Below, piece after piece: positions 1-7,213 of a stretch of DNA of 64,000 nt (the first letter of the stretch is position 1; each line of letters starts with the position of its first letter). The position numbers were made by a program, and so were the translations under genes. Origin of the DNA: Nocardioides luteus (GTDB lineage Bacteria > Actinomycetota > Actinomycetes > Propionibacteriales > Nocardioidaceae); the NCBI RefSeq assembly GCF_014648595.1, contig NZ_BMRK01000007.1, positions 107,566-171,565 on the forward strand. The letters are read 5' to 3'. The notes beneath the pieces are model-generated. The model was given only the letters and a program-made list of their open reading frames with translations, was not told the origin of the DNA and searched no databases.

Positions 1-647
1 ACGGGAACCCAGAAGTACGTGCCAGCGCCGCTGGGTCCACGGGCGAAGCCCTCCCACGGTCCGGTCTCGGCGAAGGCACCCCAGACCTGGTGGTGGCCGT
101 AGGCCTCGGCAAGGTCAGGCTCGCTGTCGGGATCCGGGTCGGCGGTCTGCGGCGTCGAGCAGGTGACCTCGTAGTCGGGTCCGTCGAAGTACGCCATGAC
201 CGTCGGCCCGCGCTTCTCGGCGAGGAACGGCCAGGTGCCAGCCGGGATCCGCTCGGCTTCATCGGGGTCGACGGCATTGCCCGCCTCGGGGAACTCGGCC
301 CACAGGGACACGATGTCAGCCCAGGCGGTCTTCAGGCACGCCTCGCTCAACGTGTCGAGCTCCTCGGGCGTGAGGTTGGTCGGGTCGCCCGACCAGTCGA
401 CGGGGGCCTTCTGCCCGGGCGCGGACGTCATCGACGGTTCCGGGGTGGCGATGTTCGAGTCGATCAGCCGGTCGGGGACCGCGACGTACGCCATGACCCC
501 GGCGGCTGCGAAGGCGGCGACCGCGGCGACCGCCTTGGTGCCGCGCCGGCGGCGCCGCATCCAGTCGCCCCGGCGCAGGACCTCCTCGGCGGGTACGTCC
601 AGGGTCCGGCGGCTGCTGGTGCGCAGCAGGCTCTCGATGTCGTTCAT
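1..647 (-). CDS. Sigma-factor-associated membrane protein, partial
   Basis: Reads leftward and runs off the window, so only the N-terminal ~215 residues are present. A short cytoplasmic segment is followed by an Arg-rich stretch and one hydrophobic segment (about residues 36-56), then an extracytoplasmic region. The start ATG (645-647) overlaps the TGA of the upstream ECF sigma gene as ATGA, implying translational coupling. Position and topology suggest an anti-sigma-like or sigma-associated membrane protein of the kind often annotated CU044_5270. No HxxxCxxC zinc motif of a ZAS anti-sigma factor is visible, so the regulatory role is inferred from context. Confidence 0.6.
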   Translation of the reverse strand, partial: MNDIESLLRTSSRRTLDVPAEEVLRRGDWMRRRRRGTKAVAAVAAFAAAGVMAYVAVPDRLIDSNIATPEPSMTSAPGQKAPVDWSGDPTNLTPEELDTLSEACLKTAWADIVSLWAEFPEAGNAVDPDEAERIPAGTWPFLAEKRGPTVMAYFDGPDYEVTCSTPQTADPDPDSEPDLAEAYGHHQVWGAFAETGPWEGFARGPSGAGTYFWVP

Positions 648-1156
648 GACAGCATCCCTTCGGGGTCGGTCAGCTGCAGCCGCAGGTTGTTGAGTGCGTG
701 ATGGAGCGAGGCGGAGACGGTGCCGCGGGCGATGCCGAGCTCCTGCGCGGTCGTCTCGGCGTCGAGGTCGAGGAAGTAGCGCAGCGCGACCACCTGCCGT
801 TGTCGCGGGGGCAGCCGGCGTACGGCCTCCAGCAGGTGGTGGTCGGTGTCGAGGTCGGAGCCGTGGTGGGGCAGCGGCTCGGGGGCGTCGGGGACGGTCA
901 GCTCGCGGCGGCGCTTGCGCCACCAGGAGATGTCGACGTTGATCGCGGTGCGCACCACCCAGGCGGCCGGGGACCCGGCCAGCCGGACCGTCGGCCAGCG
1001 CGACCAGGCTCGGGCGAACGCCTCGGCGGTCGCCTCCTCGGCTCGCGCCGGATCCATGCCGGTCGCGATCGCCGCGCGCAGGCAGCGGTCCTTGGCACCG
1101 ACGTAGAAGTCGGCGAACTCTTCTCGGCTCACGCCTGCTTGACGCACGGCAGCCAT
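644..1156 (-). CDS. ECF RNA polymerase sigma factor
   Basis: A 170-residue sigma-70 family protein made of region 2 and region 4 only. Region 2 (about residues 15-85) includes the ARAEEATAEAFARAW and WVVRTAINV stretches. Region 4 (about 110-165) includes RLPPRQRQVVALRYFLDL followed by the helix-turn-helix ELGIARGTVSASLHHAL. It would direct RNA polymerase to a small stress or envelope regulon. The ATG at 1154-1156 was chosen because longer in-frame extensions run into the divergent ArsR-type promoter and have no sigma homology. It is coupled to the downstream membrane protein by an ATGA overlap. Confidence 0.85.
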   Translation of the reverse strand: MAAVRQAGVSREEFADFYVGAKDRCLRAAIATGMDPARAEEATAEAFARAWSRWPTVRLAGSPAAWVVRTAINVDISWWRKRRRELTVPDAPEPLPHHGSDLDTDHHLLEAVRRLPPRQRQVVALRYFLDLDAETTAQELGIARGTVSASLHHALNNLRLQLTDPEGMLS

Positions 1157-1218
1157 TATCGGTTTAGCCGCGACCTGCTTTAAGTGGTTGACGGTTTCGA
1201 CGGGTCTGGCGAGACTCA

Positions 1219-1239
1219 CTCCCAAACAACTCTTGGGAG
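1219..1239 (+). promoter_or_regulatory. Inverted repeat over the ArsR-gene ribosome binding site
   Basis: CTCCCAA-N7-TTGGGAG ends on the GGGAGG Shine-Dalgarno sequence of the ArsR-type gene (ATG at 1245). A TTGACG-N17-GAGACT promoter-like pair lies at 1188-1216. The repeat could be an autoregulatory operator or an RNA hairpin masking the ribosome site. Seen in sequence; role inferred. Confidence 0.45.
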
Positions 1240-1244
1240 GTCCG

Positions 1245-1757
1245 ATGGACGAGAAGCTCTCGCTGCTGCGGGCGGCCGGGCACCCGCTGCGGCTCCGCAT
1301 GCTGTCGCTGCTGACCGGGGTGGAGCTCTCCGCCGCGGAGGTTGCGCGAGAGCTCGACCTGACCCATGCCAACGCCTCGTACCATCTGCGGCTGCTCGAG
1401 AACGCCGGGCTGCTCGTGATCGCGGGCGAGGAGCGCATCCGGGGCGGGGTAGCCAAGCGCTACCGCTACGCCTGGCGGCAGGACCCCGACGCGGGCCCGC
1501 CATCCCCGGAGGACGACGAGGTGCACACCCGCGCGATCGCCGAGGAGCTCGTACGCCGCCGCCGGCTGCGCGCGGACGGCCCGGCGATCGTCTCCGACGC
1601 GGAGATGTGGGTCGAGCCCGAGATCTGGCAGCGGGTCCACGATCTCGTCCAGGAGGCCAGCGGTCTGCTCCACGACAACGCTCGCCCGCCGCGTACGGAG
1701 GGCACGATCCACGTGAACCTCACCGCGTCGGCCTTCGTGATGGGGGACGGGGAGTGA
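1245..1757 (+). CDS. ArsR-family winged-helix transcriptional regulator
   Basis: A 170-residue protein with an N-terminal ArsR/HTH_20 winged helix (about residues 8-80). LRAAGHPLRLRMLSLL leads into the recognition helix region AREL-DLTHANASYHLRLLE. The C-terminal half has no recognised domain. The start at ATG 1245 follows GGGAGG by five bases. The last codon overlaps the GTG of the MFS gene as GTGA, so it is probably the local regulator of the exporter and hydrolase operon. No cysteine metal-binding motif is visible, so metal sensing is not supported. Confidence 0.8.
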   Translation: MDEKLSLLRAAGHPLRLRMLSLLTGVELSAAEVARELDLTHANASYHLRLLENAGLLVIAGEERIRGGVAKRYRYAWRQDPDAGPPSPEDDEVHTRAIAEELVRRRRLRADGPAIVSDAEMWVEPEIWQRVHDLVQEASGLLHDNARPPRTEGTIHVNLTASAFVMGDGE

Positions 1758-2998
1758 GCGTCAAGGAGAGTCTCTTCGTCCTGAAGGACCGCGACTTCGG
1801 GTGGTTCTTCGCGTCCCGGTTCGTGAACATGGCCGGTTCGTCGATGTCCCACGTGGCGCTCGCGTTCGCGGTGCTGGAGGTCACCGACTCGGCCTCGGCG
1901 CTGGGCTACGTGATCGCTGCGCACACCATCCCGATGGTCGTCTTCCTGCTGATCGGCGGGGTGATCGCCGACCGGTTCCCGCGGCGGCTGGTGCTGCAGG
2001 TGAGCAACGTCGCCTCCGCCGCGACCCAGGCGGCCGCGGCGACGCTGGTGATCACCGGCCACGCCGAGATCTGGCACCTGGTCGTCCTGGAGGCGGTCAA
2101 CGGCACCACGATGGCGATGGCCTTCCCGGCGATGCAGGGGATGGTGCCGCAGCTGGTGCCGAAGAAGGACCTGCAGCCGGCCAACCTGCTGCTCTCGATG
2201 ACGCGCAGCACCCTGACGATCCTGGGTCCTTCGGTGGCGGCAGCGCTGGTCGTCGGCGTCGGTGCGGGCTGGGCGCTGGCGGTCGACTCGCTGGCCTGGC
2301 TGCTCGCGGCGCTCTTCCTGCTGCCGGTGCGGATCCCGTCGCGGTCGGCGGATGCGGAGAAGACCTCGGCGATCGAGGACCTGCGCGCGGGATGGACCTA
2401 CTTCCGCACCACGACCTGGCTGTGGGTCGTCGTGGTCGCCTTCATGATCCTCAACGCGATGCAGTCCGGCGGGCAGCAGGTGCTCGGCCCGGCGTACGCG
2501 AAGTCCTCCTCGATCGGAGTCGAGGGCTGGGGCCTGGCCAACTCGGCTCTCGCGGCCGGGATGCTCGTCATGACCATCGTGCTGATGCGAGGCACGATCC
2601 GGCGTCCGCTGCGGGCGGGGATGTTCGGCATCATGGCGTTCTCGCTGCCCTTCTTCGTGCTCGCGTTCTGGCCGGAGACGGTGCCGCTTGTGCTGGCGAT
2701 GGCCATCGCGGGCGCCGGCATCGAGGTCTTCAGCCTCGGCTGGAGCCTGGCGATGCAGGAGAACGTCCCCGAGGAGATGCTCTCTCGCGCCTACTCCTAT
2801 GACGCGCTCGGCTCGTTCATCGCGATGCCGGTCGGGCAGCTGCTCTACGGTCCGTTGGCGGGCTGGTTCGGGGCGCGGCCGGTCTTCCTGGTGAGCGGCG
2901 TGCTCTACGTGTTGGTCTGTCTGGCCACGCTCGCGGTGCCCTCGGTGGTTAGGCTGCAACGCGTCGAGCAACCTGCCACCGAAGGAACGCCCGTATGA
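1754..2998 (+). CDS. MFS transporter
   Basis: A 414-residue integral membrane protein with about 12 hydrophobic segments. The loop-2 signature GGVIADRFPRRLVL typical of major facilitator antiporters is present (about residues 65-78). It resembles the MFS_3/enterobactin-exporter branch and so is probably a proton-driven efflux pump. The substrate cannot be told from sequence. The GTG start overlaps the ArsR stop (GTGA) and the stop overlaps the hydrolase start (ATGA), so the three genes form one translationally coupled operon. Confidence 0.85.
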   Translation: MSVKESLFVLKDRDFGWFFASRFVNMAGSSMSHVALAFAVLEVTDSASALGYVIAAHTIPMVVFLLIGGVIADRFPRRLVLQVSNVASAATQAAAATLVITGHAEIWHLVVLEAVNGTTMAMAFPAMQGMVPQLVPKKDLQPANLLLSMTRSTLTILGPSVAAALVVGVGAGWALAVDSLAWLLAALFLLPVRIPSRSADAEKTSAIEDLRAGWTYFRTTTWLWVVVVAFMILNAMQSGGQQVLGPAYAKSSSIGVEGWGLANSALAAGMLVMTIVLMRGTIRRPLRAGMFGIMAFSLPFFVLAFWPETVPLVLAMAIAGAGIEVFSLGWSLAMQENVPEEMLSRAYSYDALGSFIAMPVGQLLYGPLAGWFGARPVFLVSGVLYVLVCLATLAVPSVVRLQRVEQPATEGTPV

Positions 2999-4761
2999 GT
3001 CTCAACACCGCCGTCGTCGACGAGCTGTTCCAGCAGCGCTTCGAGGAGAAGCTGACCCCTGGCCTGGCCTACGGGGTCGTACGCGGCTCCGAGCTGGTCC
3101 ACTCCGGGGCTTTCGGCGCGACGACCGAGGGCGGTCCCGCGCCGACCGCGGAGAGCTCCTTCCGGATCGCGTCGATGTCGAAGTCGTTCACGGCAGCCGC
3201 GGTGCTGCTGCTGCGCGACCGCGGTCAGCTCGACCTCGACGAGGCGATCGCGCAGTACGTGCCCGAGCTCGTCGATCAGGCGCCCTACTCCGCCGACTCG
3301 CCGGCGGTGACGCTGCGGCTGCTGCTCTCGATGTCGGCCGGGCTGCCGACCGACGACCCGTGGGGCGACCGGCAGGAGTCGCTCTCCTACGACGCCTTCG
3401 GCACCTTCCTCGACGGTGGCTTCACGACCGGGCGGGAGCCGGGGGTCGGGTTCGAGTACTCCAACCTCGGCTACGCGCTGCTCGGGCGGGCGATCGAGAA
3501 CGTGGTGGGTGGTGACTCCCCTGAGGGAGCGAACCGGGACTTCGTCGAGCACGAGCTGCTGGCGCCGCTGGGGATGACCTCCTCGGCCTACGCGCCCGAG
3601 GCCGTGCCCAACCGGGTGCCCGGCCACGTACCGGCGCTCCATCCGGCGTGGGCGGGCGACCGGCTCGAGGGGCCGAGGACCTGGACCGCGCTGGAGCCGG
3701 TGCCGTCCGGCTCCTTCGCGGCGATGGGCGGCCTGCACTCCTCGGTGGCCGACCTGGCGCGGTGGGTCGGTGGCTTCCTGGGTGCCTTCACCTCGGCCGC
3801 CGACGGCCACCCGCTCTCGAAGGCGTCGCGGCGGGAGATGCAGCAGCTGCACCGGTTCGGCTCGGTGTCGGCCTCGCTGGGCTTCGACGGCCCCGAGGCC
3901 GGGGTCGGGGCGATGGCCACCGGCTACGGCTACGGCCTGATGATCGACCACGACAGCCGGCTCGGGCAGTTCGTCCACCACTCCGGCGGCTACCCCGGCT
4001 ACGGCTCGCGGATGGTCTGGCACCCCGCCACCGGGCTCGGCGTGATCACCCTGTCCAACAGCACCTACGCCGGAGCCTCGCCGACCGCGATGGCCGCGCT
4101 GCGCTCGCTGGTCTCCGCGGAGCTGGCCGAGGGCGGTCCCTACCGGTTCTCCACGGTGGTCAAGGGCCTGCGCCCGCGGCTCGACTCGGCGCTGGAGGCC
4201 GCGGTCGAGCGGCTGCGTACCTTCGACCCGGCGGGCTCCGAGGTCTTCGCCACCCCGTCGCTCTTCGCCGACAACGTCGAGCTCGACGCCCCCGACGCCG
4301 CCCGGCGCCAGCAGATCACCCAGGCGCGCGCGAAGGTCGGGCTCCCGCTGGGCGGTGCGCCCTACGGCTACTTCTCCCGGGCGATGGGCGTCGCGCTGGC
4401 CGTGGTGCCGGCCGAGAAGGGCCGCTACGACATCGAGGTCATGCTCTCGCCCGAGGCCGAGCCGCGGATCCAGACGATGCGGATCAACGCGGTGCCCGAC
4501 GCTCCTGAGGATGTCGTCGCCGCCGCTCGGGCCGCCCTCGAGGAGAACACCCCGGTCATCTGCGCCCTCCGCGCCTTCGGCGACCCCGAGCTCATCACCA
4601 CGCCGCTGACCGGTGACGGCTCCTCGAAGGCCGACTTCCTCGTCGTGGCCGGTGCGACCCACTGGAAGATCTCGGTCGCGAAGTCCACCGCGACGGTCAC
4701 CGCCCTCCCCACCTCCGACAACCCCCGCCTCACCTACCTGGCCTCCGCCCTCCGCACCTGA
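2995..4761 (+). CDS. Serine hydrolase, beta-lactamase class C/esterase family
   Basis: A 588-residue protein. The N-terminal ~390 residues form a class C beta-lactamase/DD-peptidase fold. The nucleophile motif S-M-S-K is near residue 61, the YSN motif near 159, and HSGGYPGYGS takes the place of the KTG box. The C-terminal ~190 residues form a separate domain seen in large esterase-like members. There is no clear signal peptide, so a cytoplasmic esterase or amidase role is likelier than penicillin binding. It is coupled by ATGA to the MFS gene. Substrate unknown. Confidence 0.8.
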   Translation: MSLNTAVVDELFQQRFEEKLTPGLAYGVVRGSELVHSGAFGATTEGGPAPTAESSFRIASMSKSFTAAAVLLLRDRGQLDLDEAIAQYVPELVDQAPYSADSPAVTLRLLLSMSAGLPTDDPWGDRQESLSYDAFGTFLDGGFTTGREPGVGFEYSNLGYALLGRAIENVVGGDSPEGANRDFVEHELLAPLGMTSSAYAPEAVPNRVPGHVPALHPAWAGDRLEGPRTWTALEPVPSGSFAAMGGLHSSVADLARWVGGFLGAFTSAADGHPLSKASRREMQQLHRFGSVSASLGFDGPEAGVGAMATGYGYGLMIDHDSRLGQFVHHSGGYPGYGSRMVWHPATGLGVITLSNSTYAGASPTAMAALRSLVSAELAEGGPYRFSTVVKGLRPRLDSALEAAVERLRTFDPAGSEVFATPSLFADNVELDAPDAARRQQITQARAKVGLPLGGAPYGYFSRAMGVALAVVPAEKGRYDIEVMLSPEAEPRIQTMRINAVPDAPEDVVAAARAALEENTPVICALRAFGDPELITTPLTGDGSSKADFLVVAGATHWKISVAKSTATVTALPTSDNPRLTYLASALRT

Positions 4762-4765
4762 CCCA

Positions 4766-4899
4766 CCCGCCGAGACGTCAGAAATCGACGCCGAGCGGGC
4801 AGAAATAGACGCCGAGTGGGCACTGAATTTCTGTGCCCTCACTGACCTCTCGGGGTCGATTTTCGACGTCTCGGCGTCAAAAACTGACGTCTCGGCGGG
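4766..4899. repeat. Inverted array of 21-bp repeats, tract 1
   Basis: Units of the GTCAGAAATCGACGCCGAG type start at 4777, 4798 and 4819. Opposite-strand units starting GAC..TCTCGG begin at 4844, 4865 and 4886. Every step within an arm is exactly 21 bp. The outermost 16 bases (4766-4781 and 4884-4899) are perfectly complementary. An inner GGGCAC/GTGCCC pair closes the loop. The tract lies between the serine hydrolase stop and the SOS promoter and could also serve as a terminator. The same repeat family recurs at 17355-17620. Confidence 0.85.
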
Positions 4900-4908
4900 T
4901 TGCTCTGT

Positions 4909-4924
4909 TCGAACAAATGTTCGA
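4909..4924 (+). promoter_or_regulatory. SOS (LexA) box of the mutasome operon
   Basis: The perfect 16-bp palindrome TCGAACAAATGTTCGA matches the actinobacterial LexA consensus TCGAAC-N4-GTTCGA. It overlaps the start of a likely -10 element (GATACT, 4923-4928) six bases before GTG 4935. LexA bound here would block the promoter of imuA'-imuB-dnaE2 until DNA damage. Confidence 0.92.
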
Positions 4925-4934
4925 TACTCATTGG

Positions 4935-5624
4935 GTGGGAGTGGTTGCGGGGATCGATCGACATCAGAGGCTGGCTCAGATCGAGCAGCTTCGGTCGAAG
5001 GTGCGCCGGCTGGAGCAGAAGCCGGGCATGGGCGCGGAGCTGGCCACCCACGCGGCGCTCGGTGGGGTGGTGCAGCTGCGGGCCGGTGGGACGTACGCGG
5101 CCGACTCGCTGTCGCTGGCGATGCTGCTGATGGCGGGGCCCTCGGCGGCGGGGGAGTGGTCCGCCGTCGTCGGGGTGGAGGACTTCGGGGTGGAGGCTGC
5201 GGCCGAGCTCGGGGTGGATCTCGAGCGGACCATTGTGGTGCCCCGGCCGAAGGACTCCTGGCTGGAGGCGACCGCGGCGCTGGTCGACGTGACCACGCTG
5301 GTGCTGGTCCGGCCGACCGGACGGGTGACGCCCGCCGTGGCCGAGAAGATCGGCGCCCGGCTGCGCACCCGCGGCGCCGCGCTGGTCGCGCTGGGCGACT
5401 GGCCGAGAGCAGACGTACGCCTCCGGGCGACCGAGCCGAGCTGGGTCGGGCTGGGTGCCGGCGACGGCCATCTGCGGGCCCGGCGGATGGTGGTCGAGGC
5501 GGTGCGCGGGACGGCCCCGCCGCGGCGTACGGCGCTGTGGTTCCCGGGTCCGGACGGTGCCACCCGGAAAGTCATGGAGCCCGTCGCGGACATCGCCGAC
5601 CTGCGGAAGCAGGAGTCGGCATGA
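4935..5624 (+). CDS. imuA: ImuA'-type mutasome accessory protein
   Basis: A 229-residue protein with the features of actinobacterial ImuA', a RecA-like-fold accessory factor that supports ImuB and DnaE2 in SOS mutagenesis. It has an N-terminal coiled-coil-like helix (QIEQLRSKVRRLEQ) and then a beta/alpha core with hydrophobic strands such as TTLVLVRPTG. GTG 4935 is proposed because the SOS box and -10 element lie immediately upstream, suggesting a leaderless transcript. GTG 4941 is an alternative. A longer in-frame ORF begins at 4833 but lies within the 21-bp repeat tract. The stop overlaps the imuB start (ATGA). Confidence 0.8.
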   Translation: MGVVAGIDRHQRLAQIEQLRSKVRRLEQKPGMGAELATHAALGGVVQLRAGGTYAADSLSLAMLLMAGPSAAGEWSAVVGVEDFGVEAAAELGVDLERTIVVPRPKDSWLEATAALVDVTTLVLVRPTGRVTPAVAEKIGARLRTRGAALVALGDWPRADVRLRATEPSWVGLGAGDGHLRARRMVVEAVRGTAPPRRTALWFPGPDGATRKVMEPVADIADLRKQESA

Positions 5625-7174
5625 GCCGCACGCTGGTGGTCTGGTGCGCCGACTGGCCGGTCGCCGCGGCGCTGGGTGAGCAGGGGCTGCCGCGCCACCT
5701 GCCGGCGGCCGTCTTCGCGCAGAACCGGGTCCAGGCCTGCAACCAGGCGGCGCGGGAGTTCGGGATCAAGCGCGGGATGCGGCGCCGGGACGCGCAGGCG
5801 CGCTGTCCCGAGGTGCAGGTGCTCGCCGCCGACGACGCCCGCGACGCGCGGGTCTTCGAGGAGGTGCTGCTGCGCCTGGAGGAGCTGCGTCCCGGGGTCA
5901 TGCCGCTGCGTCCCGGGCTGGCCGCGCTGCGTTCGCCGGCCCGCTTCTACGGCGGCGAGGAGGAGGCCGGCGCCGCGATCGCCGAGTGCGTGGTCGGGCT
6001 CGGGATCTGGGACGTCCGGATCGGCATCGCCGACGAGCTCTTCACCGCCGAGCAGGCCGCCCGCAGCGCCGGTCTGCAGGAGACCTACGCGGTCCCGGCG
6101 GACGGCGGATCCACCGCCTTCCTGCGCGCCCTGCCGGTGCACGTGCTCGAGGATGCCAACGCGGTCAGCCTGCTGCAGCGGCTCGGCCTGACCACGCTCG
6201 GCGGTCTCGCCGACCTGCCGGGTGCCGACGTCAAGGCACGTTTCGGGGCGCAGGCCGCCTGGGTCCGCCAGGTGATCCACGGCGAGGGTGCGCGCCCGGT
6301 GACGGGGCGTACGCCACCACCCGAGCTCGCCACCGAGGTGGCCTTCGAGCCGCCGCTCGACTCCGCGGAGGCGGTCTGCTTCTCGGCCCGGCAGGCGGCC
6401 GAGGGGTTCGTGAAGGGGCTGGCCGCGCGGCAGGAGGTCTGCACCGAGGTGCGGATCGAGATCGTCATGGAGGACGTCCCGGACGCGGTGCGCACCTGGG
6501 CGCACCCGCGGTGGTTCTCCGCCGCCGACCTCATCGACCGGCTGCACTGGCAGCTGGCCGGGGTCAGGACAGGATCGACAGGCCCGGCCCGCAAGGGTGG
6601 CGCCGTCATGACCGTCCGCTTCGTCCCCGAGGTCGCCGTCTCCGAGGCGGTCCACGCCGACGGCCTCTGGGGCGGCACCGACGAGCGCGTCAACCGGGGC
6701 ATCGCGCGGGTGCAGGGGCTGCTCGGCCACGAGGCCGTCGTCGCCCCCGTGGTCCAGGGTGGCCGGAGCCCCCGCGACCGGCAGGCGTACGTCCCCTGGG
6801 GCGACCGCCCCAGCACCCTCCGCGACCGCACGCTCCCGTGGCCGGGCTCGATCCCACCCCCGGCGCCGGCCCGGGTGCTGGCCGACCCGTGGCCGGCGGA
6901 GGTCTGCGACCAGGCCGGGCGGCCGGTCGTGGTGCTCCCGCGCGGCGGTCTCTCCGGCGACCCGGCGCGCTATCGGCCGGCGGCCGGCTCGGGATCAGCA
7001 GAGCCCTGGCAGCGGATCGCCTCCTGGGCCGGCCCGTGGCCGGTCACCGAGGCGTGGTGGGAGCCGTCGGCCGGGCGCCGGGTCGCCCGGTTCCAGCTCG
7101 TCGGGGTCGACGGCCGCGCCTGGCTGGCCACCTTCGACACCGACCACTGGCTCACCGAAGCCAGCTATGACTGA
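5621..7174 (+). CDS. imuB: ImuB, non-catalytic Y-family polymerase homologue
   Basis: A 517-residue DNA polymerase Y-family protein that bridges the beta clamp, ImuA' and DnaE2 at lesions. The N-terminus LVVWCADWPVAA matches the ImuB family. The acidic SxDE catalytic motif of active Y-family enzymes is not found at the expected place (RSPARFYGGEEEAG), as expected for a scaffold. A helix-hairpin-helix region (about residues 180-215, LQRLGLTTLGGLADLP) and a long C-terminal region follow. It is coupled to imuA' by ATGA. A short repeat-derived segment (6574-6589) appears inside a variable loop. Confidence 0.9.
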   Translation: MSRTLVVWCADWPVAAALGEQGLPRHLPAAVFAQNRVQACNQAAREFGIKRGMRRRDAQARCPEVQVLAADDARDARVFEEVLLRLEELRPGVMPLRPGLAALRSPARFYGGEEEAGAAIAECVVGLGIWDVRIGIADELFTAEQAARSAGLQETYAVPADGGSTAFLRALPVHVLEDANAVSLLQRLGLTTLGGLADLPGADVKARFGAQAAWVRQVIHGEGARPVTGRTPPPELATEVAFEPPLDSAEAVCFSARQAAEGFVKGLAARQEVCTEVRIEIVMEDVPDAVRTWAHPRWFSAADLIDRLHWQLAGVRTGSTGPARKGGAVMTVRFVPEVAVSEAVHADGLWGGTDERVNRGIARVQGLLGHEAVVAPVVQGGRSPRDRQAYVPWGDRPSTLRDRTLPWPGSIPPPAPARVLADPWPAEVCDQAGRPVVVLPRGGLSGDPARYRPAAGSGSAEPWQRIASWAGPWPVTEAWWEPSAGRRVARFQLVGVDGRAWLATFDTDHWLTEASYD

Positions 7175-7213
7175 GGCAGCTATGACTGAGCCAGCCCACA
7201 GAGGAGCGCGCTG

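Noticed and set aside
1466-2971. Long antisense open frames over the MFS, dnaE2, tms and other genes
   Set aside because: They mirror GC-rich codon structure on the opposite strand, have Arg/Gly/His-rich composition and no recognisable domain, and overlap well-supported genes.
4833-4934. Upstream extension of imuA' to ATG 4833
   Set aside because: It would place the SOS box and promoter inside the gene and translate the 21-bp repeat tract.
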